Source: Enoplolaimus lenunculus (lineage: Eukaryota > Nematoda > Enoplea > Enoplida > Thoracostomopsidae). Taken from it: DNA of 64,000 nt. The stretch covers positions 248,001 to 312,000 of the forward strand of contig JASANG010000244.1 in the NCBI GenBank assembly GCA_030248215.1. The letters are read 5' to 3'. The notes beneath the pieces are model-generated. The model was not told the DNA's origin. It was given only the letters and a program-made list of their open reading frames with translations, and made no database searches. The position numbers and the translations under genes are program-made. This document shows positions 1 through 10,000 of this stretch, in pieces; the stretch's first letter is position 1, and each line of letters opens with the position of its first letter.

Positions 1-2404
1 CGCTGCGTCGACCAGTCCCGAGTCTGGATCATAAACCCCTGTAAAAGTAAGGCGAAACTGTGAAACATGGATCGTAGACTCCTTTAAAAGAAATGTGAAA
101 ATCGGAAAAATGCATTTCAAACACCGAACTCTCAAGTGTGGCTTAACTCATTTCTGTTTTCTCAATTTTTTAGCTGTTTCCCCTAATATAATATGAAGTT
201 GTAATTGTAACTTAAAATGCAAATGGTGCTAGCACCATAAAATTAATTTTATGTCAGATTTTTAAATTAAATCCTTAGTTGAAACAGATTTTGGTATATA
301 TTTGGAATAGACTTAGACCAAAATTATTGAAATGACTGATTTCAACTCACGAAGCTGCATTTTACGTTAACGTTAAAATAATTGCTTCTGCCATACCTTT
401 TGCATCATCTGGTACGTTCAAACGAGGCCACCGCATTCGCATTTCAGGTCCAGAAAGTAGTTCGCACCTAAAATTATTCATTTCCGATTGCTTAATAAAC
501 CTAAAGCTGGCTCGTTTTTTTAAAAATCACTTGCAATAAAATACATTTTCCGCATAACTAAAATTCCGACTACAAGGAGGAATATAGGCTTAGGATAAGC
601 GCAAAATTAGCATCACATACTTGCATCAAGTCAAAACTAATTTTTAAAATTTACAAATCCCACCAGAGCATTAATATCAAGCAATATGTTAAAATCATGT
701 CAACTATCAAATTGGCTGGATACTTTGTTAGGCCCATGTATAGTCCAAGAGAGGACCGTTTTTGCGCGGCACTGCAATAGAGTAAGCTTAAGCTTTAGAC
801 TAATATTTTGCTTAGTCTTAGGCTTAGGTGTAGACTTAGGAGTAATCTTTTACTACTGTTGCTGCCATGTCCTTTACATTGGCCTTTTGTTGTTTTTGCT
901 TAGTCTTAGGCTGACGCTTAGGCAGGCTTAGGTTTAGGGTTACTTTATATGCTTTTACTACTGTTACTGCACTGTTCTTTACATTGGCCCTTTGTTGCAG
1001 TTTGAGACTAAAAATAGGAACTGTCGATACTTGGATCGGCAAAACTGTCAACTAATTTGTCGTTTTATAACACCAAATTCGCAAATAGTACCTCGATCCA
1101 GCTTCGGCCATACTGTAGTAGCACGATTCTACGACAGGCATTTCACCAGTGTCCGGCGTTGTCCAGTAAATCCCACCAGTTCGATAAACCAATTGCATAC
1201 CAGATTCTCGTTCGACTGTTTCCCATCTGCAAAATATTCTAAATATTTCAGCATCGGCTTGCATGTTCGATTGAAGATTTAATTCGTGTATATGTCGTAG
1301 GCCAATCTGCTATTGGAAGCAAATAGTAGTTTAGCCAAGGCCAAATACATATTGTGAGGAGTCGCAAAACAACAGTAATGTGACCAACGCTGATTGGTTA
1401 ACCGTATTGCGTCTGTTCAAATATTCTGATTGGCCTAGGAAAGGTCAATCCGCTATTACATAAAGTAGTAGATTGGTTTAGCTCAATTATTTAGTAAGTG
1501 GCCTATGTTCTATGATATTGTGAACAGATGAATTATTCGTATACTTGTAGCTTTAAGGATTGGCAGAACCTTAACCTGTTAATACCGGTGTCACGGTTTA
1601 ATTCTTCCCCCGTTTAATTCTTCCCCGGAAGAACTAAACCAGCTTAATTCTTCCCCACATGCCGGTTTAATAAGCTTAAGCTTTCAGTAATGTTCTTATA
1701 CTGCTGTTTCGGCTCTGTTCTATTCGTATACATTGGCCATTTTTTAACACACAGTCTACTCATTCTTTTAAATATAAATAAAGTATCACAAACTAAAAAT
1801 AACTTACGCTTTGAATGTTTCAGGTGCCAACTTGGCGTAATAGTCTTCGGCGTACATTTTTCGTCTAAAAGGTTGAAATATGTATAAGTTTTATTGTATA
1901 CGTTCACTAAAATTTTTTTAAATTGTTTGGTTTTTCACATACAGATATCCGGCAGAAATCTATACGTATGACACAAAACTAAGACTTACATTATCCGAGA
2001 AACATCTTGAGATCCGCCGTTAACATGCCCAAGTTTGAATTGTTCAATGCCGAGTATTTCTGAAAAGATTAATACAACGTGTACGCAATAGAAAGTTTAT
2101 ATATAACAGTCTGCCAGTTTTGCGCAATGTGCAAAAGTTAGCGAAAGCACAAAAATTTCCTTGCAAATTTTCTTTTCATACAACATTCCCCAGTATTTCC
2201 TAAGAAATTGTTGTAAACAAAAAGTAACGCTAGAAACTTGCCCAAAATACGTATAAAACTGTTCTGAGAACAACTTCAGCAGAGTTTTCAGTACAAAAAT
2301 GAATATTTACTTTTTCCGGGAGCATTTTTGCATAACCAGTACAACGCTGCACTTCCTATTCCACCGATTCCGACCACAATATAGTCGTATTTATTCGATA
2401 ACAT
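1..2404 (-). CDS. Sarcosine oxidase-like FAD-dependent amine oxidoreductase, 5' part
   Basis: The N-terminal third of a monomeric sarcosine oxidase / PIPOX-type flavoenzyme, which oxidises N-methyl amino acids such as sarcosine or pipecolate using covalent FAD, usually in peroxisomes. Exons, joined in phase, are 2404-2311, 2059-1990, 1864-1808, 1226-1092, 467-397 and 38-1, giving 155 codons; the rest lies beyond the left edge. Seen: a Rossmann G-x-G-G-x-G at residues 12-17, the ribose-binding acid E37 in GIEQF, then SRIIRKMYAEDYY, ESGMQLVYRTGG, CELLSGPEMRMRWP and GVYDPDSGLVDAA, in the same order as animal PIPOX and bacterial MSOX. Every junction has GT/AG and keeps phase. The start ATG at 2404 directly precedes the Rossmann strand. 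The covalent-flavin cysteine and the catalytic region are not in the window, so substrate is unknown. A more general FAD oxidoreductase of the DAO superfamily is the only serious alternative. Confidence 0.85.
731..989 (+). mobile_element. TTAGGC-bearing hAT-like MITE, copy plus extra right half
   Basis: A copy of the recurrent MITE in this window: left terminus GGCCCATGTA, the AAGCTTAAGCTTTAGACTAA block, degenerate TTAGGC hexamers, then a right terminus ending TTTACATTGGCC at about 884. A second right half, again with TTAGGC hexamers and the ACATTGGCC end, follows to about 989. It lies in intron 4 of the oxidase gene, between its exons at 467 and 1092. Confidence 0.6.
1676..1738 (+). mobile_element. 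Right-end fragment of the TTAGGC MITE
   Basis: AAGCTTAAGCTTT followed by the ACTGCTGTTTCGGCTCTGTTC block and the ACATTGGCC terminus of the MITE family, lying in intron 3 of the oxidase gene. The hexamer core is missing. Confidence 0.45.
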
Positions 2405-2683
2405 TACAATATTTATTTTGAATATAAGGCTACTGGGTCTTGTACACGTCCCCCTCTACAGTTTATCAAATTATTAGATATTGACATCGCTAAGGTTTAG
2501 GTTTAAGCTTAAGCTTAGGTTCAAAACTTTTCCAAGGTTGTGCTGAAAAGTGTATAAAGTGCCAGGTTGGTTTTAACTGTTTGTTGTTTTTTCTCAACAA
2601 AATGTTGCAGAGACTAGGTCGTTTCGAAATTACACTGCTTTGTTAATGCAAAGCTACATATTAGTTAAAAATTTGGTTGAAAT

Positions 2684-2876
2684 AGTAAAAATAGCAGCTC
2701 TATTCCAAGTAAAAATAGCAGCTCTGGGCCAAGTAAAAATAGCAGCTCTGGGCCAAGTAAAAATAGCAGCCTTGGACCAAGTAAAAAAAGCAGCTCTGGG
2801 CCAAGTAAAAATACCAGCTCTGGGCCAAGTAAAAATAACAGCTCTGGGCAAAGTAAAAATAGCAACTCTGGGCCAT
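2684..2876. repeat. 24-base minisatellite, about 8 units
   Basis: Eight tandem units of consensus AAGTAAAAATAGCAGCTCTG plus GGCC, with small substitutions. Because 24 is divisible by three, it stays open in several frames on both strands. The resulting repetitive peptides (such as KIAALGQV repeats) are by-products, not a gene. Confidence 0.9.
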
Positions 2877-2934
2877 TCTATTTCGCCTGAACGGTTTAAG
2901 GAGAGTATCGGCATAATACCGTATTCTAAGTTTA

Positions 2935-3363
2935 GGCCCGTGTAAAGATCAGCGGTGCAACGTTTTTCTGTGGCACTAGAATAGAGTAAGCTTAGGCTTT
3001 AAACTATTTTTTCTTGGCCTAGCCTTAAGCTTAGGCTTGGGCTTAGGCTTCGGCTTAATAGGATTATGCTCATTCTCACGCTTATGCTTAGGCTTAGGCT
3101 TTGGAATATGCTTATAATACTGTTCCGAACCTGTTCTTTACATTGGTCCCTAAGCCTGAGCCCAAACTTATGAATGAGGGAATACCTAAGCCTCAGCATA
3201 GTCTAAACAAAAAACAGTTTAAAGTTTACGCTTTACTCCATTCAAGTCCCGCACAAAAACGTTCCGCCACTCATCTTTACATGGTCCTGTTTGCTCGATA
3301 TATAAACTTTGGCTTAGGAATATGCCTATACTACTGTTATGCAGCTGTTCTATACATTGGCCA
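2935..3363. mobile_element. Cluster of three TTAGGC MITE copies in alternating orientation
   Basis: 2935-3149 is a plus-oriented copy with both termini (GGCCCGTGTAAAGATCAG at the left, CTGTTCTTTACATTGG at the right) around TTAGGC hexamers. 3150-3287 is a minus-oriented half, recognisable by CCTAAGCC hexamers and GTTCCGCCACTCATCTTTACA. 3288-3363 is another plus-oriented right half ending ACATTGGCC. The joins look like repeated insertion of the family into itself. Confidence 0.6.
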
Positions 3364-3564
3364 GCCAACTTTTAAATCAAACGTTAAAACAGTTTTAATT
3401 TGCTAATGTTAAAAAATAAGAATTTCAATTCTTCCTAAAATTTGCTCGGGTAACAACTGACCACAAATTGAAAATTGTCCGCAAAACCACTTTGGCGTTA
3501 ATAAAAACTGCCATGCTTTCGAAATTTTGTATAACAAATTAGGTTATTTTAAATCAATACAAAA

Positions 3565-3775
3565 ACGGAATGTCGAGATCCGGGGCGGAACGTTTTTCTG
3601 TGGCACTGCAATAGAGTAAGCTTAAGCTTTTTATACTAATTTTTCTGCTTGGCTTGGGCATAGGCTAATGTTAAGGCTTAAGGATATGCTCATTCTTACG
3701 TTTAGGCGTAGGCTTTAGGCTTAGGCTTAGGAATTGGCTTATAATACTGTTCCGCCCCTGTTCTTTACATTGGCC
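3565..3775 (+). mobile_element. TTAGGC-bearing hAT-like MITE
   Basis: About 210 bases. The left end GGAATGTCGAGATCCGGGG and right end CCCCTGTTCTTTACATTGGCC are imperfect inverted repeats, with TTAGGC hexamers between. Flanking octamers ACAAAAAC and ACAATATC match at six of eight positions, which fits an aged hAT-type 8-base target duplication. Confidence 0.65.
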
Positions 3776-3798
3776 ACAATATCTAAGCTACTCTAGCC

Positions 3799-4074
3799 GT
3801 GTGGCTTATAAGTTCAAATCTTAAAAGATCTGAGAATATAAACAAAACTATTAATAAATATTTTGTCGTACGAACACTGCTAAATATCGACAGGGGTGCA
3901 TGCGTAGAAAAACTGTTTGATTTTGTTAAAGATGTTTTGTTTCAAACCCAAAAAGAGCCTAACAAAAAACCAGCTGACGACAAACACAATCAACTAAACA
4001 CCAGCGTAACAGTCCAGATTAATTGCTTTTTTTTAGTACAACAGCGTTTTATTGGTTTAGACTGCCTGTTGTAA
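3799..4074 (+). other. Unidentified open frame
   Basis: An open frame of about 91 codons that begins at GTG and has no ATG near its start, so if it is real it is an internal or terminal exon. Its middle is hydrophilic and coding-like (for example EKLFDFVKDVLF followed by a Lys/Asn-rich stretch), while its C-terminal part is hydrophobic. I recognise no family. It lies just after a MITE and could be a decayed transposon piece. Confidence 0.2.
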
Positions 4075-4680
4075 ACAAATTTAATAAATACTGTGTTTAT
4101 ACAATGTATTTTATCTGTTTAAGCGTTTTGATAAAAGTCGGCAGAAAATAGAGGTCAATTAAAATTTCTACCACGGTTCTTATATAATTTCAATCAAACT
4201 CCTTTCGCAGGGTAAGTTGAGGGGCAGTATTAATGATCAATTAACGATTGCGGTATACTTTTCTGTGACTCGCGGCAACCCGCGGCGCCGTCCGCCAAGT
4301 CGTATATAAGTGGAAGGCGCCGTTGGATAAATAATGGTGCTAGGGTACACGAGAATTTTTGATTGTGGAAAAAGAATGGGTATCACCAGGAATCTAATCA
4401 TCGCCAATTTGATTTCGTATACCAGTATAGTGGTGTCCGTATGAAGCATACCGGTTGTTATTGACAAAGACAAAAAATACCCACGAAGCATATGCGAACC
4501 GTTGCGCTATAGCTCGAGTTGCAAGATTATTTGAATGGCGTTAGAAAAACTAACTTTACTGGTGGTTCTATGTTTACGAAACATCGTACTGTCCGTTCTT
4601 ACGGCTACCCTCTCAGCGTCAAAGTGTATCCCATATTCCTACCTCATGGTATCAATTCTAATTTTCCCTCTTCGTTGCAG

Positions 4681-4768
4681 AGAGGATACCTTTAATTGAT
4701 CCAAACATTGCTAAGTCTATGCCCCATCCAAATTTTGCTAAGGTTGATCTCCTCCATGACCCTTGGTA
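4681..4768 (+). other. Candidate exon of an unidentified gene
   Basis: A strong acceptor (CCCTCTTCGTTGCAG ending at 4680) opens a stop-free frame that reads RIPLIDPNIAKSMPHP and ends at a GT donor after CCCTTG. Phase is 2 nt in and 2 nt out. No partner exon could be fixed. Both strands stay open around 4692-5085 (about 128 codons each), so which strand is coding is unresolved. No family recognised. Confidence 0.3.
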
Positions 4769-5650
4769 ATCCTTGCACCCCACCCGGATTTTTTGTAATG
4801 AACCAGGTTGAAATCAGAGGCAATGCCTTACCTTGGCCTGCTATCTTTATACATACCTGGCAAGCTGGGTTAAACGTGTTTTTCTGGCACGCTGTGCAAA
4901 CAACAGGCATACTATCAGTGTTATACACTGTCCTAATTATTTTTGATACCCGTGTGTACCTGTATTTTGTTATGTTTACCGTTCTCACAACCAAAATATC
5001 AAAATTACTGGCGGATTCAAAACGGAACCACTCCGGCCTACGCCGACAATACACATCAAAACCAAGGTTTTGCATTGAGATTTAGCATTAAACTTGCGTT
5101 CGACATGTAGCTCGCTTTTCCAACGCGAGCGTGTTTCTGGTTTTATGTCTCGCGGACTCTCACGCCTGTTAGGAAATTTCTAAATATCGGATCAAAATTC
5201 AAAATATTGCACAAATAGCTTATAGCTCCAATGTTACAAAAATTATGTGTCTTTTAGTTTGATGGTTAAAGTGTCATGATTTTTCACACATAGTTGTAGG
5301 TTTGTGAAATATTGAAGATGTTGAAAAACGTTTTTTGAGACTTGTACTGTTTGAAGCGGCTAGTGTAAGAAATTGAATAGTCTCAGACAAATATTGATGT
5401 ACTTGAAGCCTTTTGCCTTCTTGAAAAACCAGCTTGATCTCATGGATCTGTTCACATTCAAACTAAGAATACTTTCTTAAGAGTTTTTGCCGATTTAAGT
5501 TGAGCAATGAAGAGTTTTGAATAATTTCGTTGCATTACTTTGGGCAGCGTTGAGAGATGGTCCTTGAATTCAAGTGCTTATTATTTATGCGTTTCTTGTG
5601 CTCCAAAATAATGTGACGTCATTTTAGTTACCAAACCGATTTGATTTTAT

Positions 5651-5720
5651 AACTAAAATAGCTACCTAGCATTCGTTAATCTTCAAACTAAAATAGCTAC
5701 CTAGCATTCGTTAATCTTCA
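5651..5720. repeat. 35-base perfect tandem duplication
   Basis: The unit AACTAAAATAGCTACCTAGC plus the next 15 bases occurs twice head to tail, apparently without change, which suggests a recent slippage or repair event. Confidence 0.85.
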
Positions 5721-5762
5721 AACGGTTGACAATTAGGGTTGCGTTATGCTTGATGTCCGGCG

Positions 5763-5945
5763 TTGTTCCGCCACCTGTACGACGCCGTCCGCCACCGTCC
5801 GTCACCCGGACGGCGCCATCCGTCACCGTCCGTCACCTGTACGGCACCGTCCGTCACAGTTCGTCGGAATACGTTATCGTACGTGAGTTATTTGTGTACG
5901 ATACCGCACGGTGACGGCCGACGCTGCACGTCAAACAAAGTGTAG
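5763..5945. repeat. GC-rich CCGTCCGTCACC repeat block
   Basis: Imperfect tandem copies of CCGTCCGTCACC and TGTACGGCACCG, followed by ATACCGCACGGTGACGGCC and a TAGTGCCACCC end. A similar tail (ATACCGCACAGTGACGAACG ... TAGTGCCCCC) recurs at about 21245-21295, so this is part of a dispersed repeat. Stop-free frames here are compositional. Confidence 0.6.
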
Positions 5946-6844
5946 TGCCACCCTTATTAGGGACATGTATGTTTATCTCATCGTTGAATAAGTTTGATGT
6001 AAGGTACAAATCGGTGTTCCAAGGGTTTGCTCTCATTCGGCATACAGCTCGTTCGGCCAACAGTAATTTAGTTAACTTTCTGTGGTGTTTGGGAGAACGT
6101 ACAATTCGACACCTGACAACTTGCTGCCCGACAATGTCCTAAAGCCTCTGCATAAAAAATCTAAGCATATATAATCTTAAGTGCAATCCTAAGCCAACGC
6201 ATAAAGATGAGCGACGAATTGTCCAGTCGAGTATATTTCGGATTACAAGTTGTCGGATTACGAGTTGTCGGGCGACGAATTGTCTTACTTCCGTCTGCGG
6301 AGGATATACGCAAAAGTTTTATGCAGTTGGTTCATCAAAAACCTGTCAAAGTGCTTTTTACTCGATTCTAAAAAATTCAGAAATGCATGTATCAAGTTCA
6401 CTTTTTAGTTAATCCATTCCGAATTTGGCTGACTTGGCCAAATCAGATGTTCGCCGAATGAGAGTGCGCGCAGTTTAATAGAATATATCAATACCGCGTT
6501 GGTATATTAAAACTAAGTTGACCTGTATAATTTTCCTTTCTTCCAGAACGCACAACCACCAAAATCAAAATCACACTGATGAAATTGATTTGATAGACAA
6601 ATGTAATTAGACTTTTCGACTTTATATATCGCTAACTCAAGATAAACCAACTAATGCGTTGTTTGTATGCCATCCAAGACAAATGTGATAAATTTGACGG
6701 CTACTGTGTAGACAAGTTTCACTTTTAGCAGGAAGAAACTTTCTTTTGAATAGTTTCGCCATGTCGACAAACCTTGTAGCCAATAATTATAAACCATTTC
6801 AAACGGTTTTAATTAAAAAATTCTGTCTTAATTACTTAGGCGTA
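5946..6844. other. Spacer with a decayed CGACAATTCGTCG repeat
   Basis: No supported gene. About 6098-6285 contains ACAATTCGACACCTGACAAC, TGTCCTAAAGCCTCTGC and GAGCGACGAATTGTC, an older interspersed repeat. The same sequence flanks the MITE at 26210-26556, where it shows the insertion site. A strong plus-strand acceptor (CCTTTCTTCCAG) lies near 6546, but no convincing exon follows. Confidence 0.4.
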
Positions 6845-7045
6845 GGCCCATGTGAAAAGCAGGGGCGGAACGCGTTTTTCTGCGTAACTGCCATAGACTA
6901 AGCTTACGCTTTAGATTTATTCTTTTATTTTTTACTTAGGCTTAGGCTCAGGTATAAACTCATTCGTACGTTTAGGTTTAGGTTTAGTCTTAGACTTAGG
7001 AATATGGCTAATACTACTGTTACGGCTCTGTTCTATACATTGCTC
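6845..7045 (+). mobile_element. TTAGGC-bearing hAT-like MITE
   Basis: Left terminus GGCCCATGTGAAAAGCAGGG, the GGAACGCGTTTTTCTGCG block, TTAGGC/TTTAGGT hexamers and a decayed right end (CTGTTCTATACATTG). About 200 bases. Confidence 0.6.
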
Positions 7046-10000
7046 GTTATGCTTGTCGCAAGGAGAGTTTGTACTGCAGTTGTTTCTTATTTAGTAGCGT
7101 ACTGGCGCTGAGACCTAATAAGATAATAATTGTTACCCACAGCGATGCATCTGCCGGCCCTTTTCTTCAGAGCAGCGTTTGAACTACAAATTTAAAAAAG
7201 ACTCTTTTCGTTAAATTGCGTTAAAGTTTAAGTCAATTTAAAAATTACTATCAAATTTTATTTTACACCAACAACGTCTGTGTGCATTCAAAGTCCTTGC
7301 GAAGCGTTGGAACATTTCTAGTAAACGAGTTTTGTTATTTCGTAAATTTGTTTATCGAAATCGAAAACTTCTATGTTACCGAATTTGCATAACCTCAATT
7401 TGTTTCGTCGGTCTGTAAGAATCATTTATTGACAATAACGCGTGTCTGAACGATTGCTAAATTGTATAATTTAGAGTTGACGAAAAATCTTTTATAAATA
7501 AAGAATAACGGCATACTCGTTTCGGTTGTTCTGTTATTTTGGGTTTTTTAAATGTTTAGAATCAGTTTTCAGTCTTCTAATATTTAAGTTTTCCGTGACC
7601 ACCTTGTTCTATACATTAGATGTATCATTGATTAATTGGTTCAATGTGTGTCGTAGTGTGTAATTCTAATTCTGCATTCTGTGAAGCTGTAGAAAATTGA
7701 AATATTTTAAATTGGTAAAATGTTATTGCAAGACAACTCTTGCTGCTGCAGAATTGTAATTTTAATAGCTATATAAATTATTCTTACTGCTATTACGCTT
7801 TTCTCTAACTGCAAATTTTGAGGTATGCACCTATATCGGCTGTAACCTGCTGCATATAAACATGTACAAGCAATTGTTAGATTTTATCAATTGATTGAAT
7901 GTACATTTATGCGTTAGTATATCCGATTGACTCAGAACATCGTTCGTAATAAAAATTTTAAAAAGTTTTAAATTTGCACAATTTTTAAGGTAAGTTTGGT
8001 TCTATATTTTAGGTCAATTAAAATCTTTTCCGTCTACGATATCAAGCGTTTCGTTGGCGATTCCAAGAACTTAAGATGTCAACAAAGTTAAAAATCGTAT
8101 ATTTTGCACGATGTATGCTTGACAATCTTTTGTTGTTTTACCTTGATTTCGGTTTGACTTTAAAAAGACACTAAAAATTACAAACTTATCATAGCCAAAC
8201 ACATTGGCGCTTGCACAGTTACATCGATGCTAATTTACGGTCTGATTTCCCTTGAGGACTGGCTCAAATGTCAGAAACTTAAATTTAATACTGTCAATCT
8301 TGTCGTCCAACGCTGCTTCGCCGCGCCAATCTTTATAAAGAAACCACAGGCCTGGTGCATGGCGTGGCGCAAACAAAGTTGTGAACGCGCACACGATTAA
8401 TTAATGAACTAGTCAAATGGCGCGAAAGCCGTCACCGTGCTAGGCGCTAAAATTAGCTAAGTAACACCAAAAACAAAGTTTTCGTGCTTGCGGTAACAGA
8501 CAAAGCATGTTGTGGTTAATGTGTGGTTTGCTAGACGATAGTTTCGTTTGATTTTTTCGGTTTAAAATTATTTTTGGAATTGTGGACAGAAGTTGTGGTC
8601 GTCGCTTTTAAGGAAACAGTTTTGAGTTTATAACGAAATCTTGAGTTCGTCAGAAATTTATGTCTATAAATATAAGTCAAGATAGCAGGTAAAATTTTTA
8701 ATTTTCCAAATAAAACTGTGGTAACTAAGAATACGCCGAATACAAGGTGGGAACAAGAGGTTCGAAATGCTTTGCAGAGAAATATCGTAGACAATTTTTT
8801 GTAATATAAACAGAAATACAAGCTTAAACGCCCTTTTAATATTTCAAGCATCGGAACACAGTATATGTAGCAACTATTATCAGTTAGTTAGTAATTGATT
8901 TTTAAGCTCACTAACTATTGCAGTTGCTGAACTCAAAATCGGTACGCGACTGGAGCAGATGATAAGCAAACATTTGCTGAATTTTGAGAATCAGTATTCA
9001 CCTCTTCAAAACTTACAAGACCTACCATTAACTAGGGATAGGTCCAAGCTCATTTGAGTATACGGGTCCTAGATCCAATCCTGTTCAAGTGTACCTAAGT
9101 TTGATCTACATTCTGGCTAAGCCTTAGCTTGCGCTAGGCCAGAATTACCTAAACCTAAGCCTGAATAAAATTGCGACTTGGTTTTTAATTTTATTCAATA
9201 ATCAACTTTTCACAACAAAAACTTTGGCTGTTTTTTTGTTGTTTCTTGTTTTTAATCCATAAATTAATTTGATTAATGTTTGTTTCCGGCAAATTGATCT
9301 CGTTTCATACAATTATAAGTTGAAACAAGTGTCCAGGGCCAAAATGTGTTGTTTTTCCAGGTTTAACTGATCGCTTAAATGCGTTGGTTTGCGGTGTAAC
9401 CTCAAAATGATTTCGAAAAATTTTAAGTTGCTTAACGAAAAACTGTTTCAAAATTGTTATGCCTACGATATTCTATTTGTTCGTAATGTTTGTGACATTT
9501 TTTGCTATCGTTCATCCGTTCTTGCTGCCGGCAGTTAAACTTAAGTGATCCTTATCGAAATCAGCAATAAACAACTATAAACATGTTCTAGTTTTATATA
9601 TTATATATATACAAATATATATACTTGAACTAAGACCAAATTGAGCCTTAAATATAAGTACCAACTCGTTGAAATATATTGCATTTTAAAAGGTTAAAAT
9701 TTGGAATCAATAACTGAAACATTCATAAACACCAGGAATTGAATACCACCGGAATATTTACTTAACAAAATATTTTGCTCCAAGTATAACTAATTTCCCA
9801 CTCCTCCCGGCACACTTCAATACAATCACAATCATGATTTTGTATAAAATGACCGAGTTGATTCTAAGGTGTCTAAGTTATGAAGAAACTATGCGTTTAA
9901 GATCCTATATAGTAGTTTTATCTGGCCTTTCTATACATATTTCACAAATATCAATTTAATATTTCTAAAGCGAGAAATTTTATTTCATTTAATATGTGAA

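Noticed and set aside
2640-2945. 101-codon frame of KIAALGQV repeats
   Set aside because: Product of the 24-base minisatellite.
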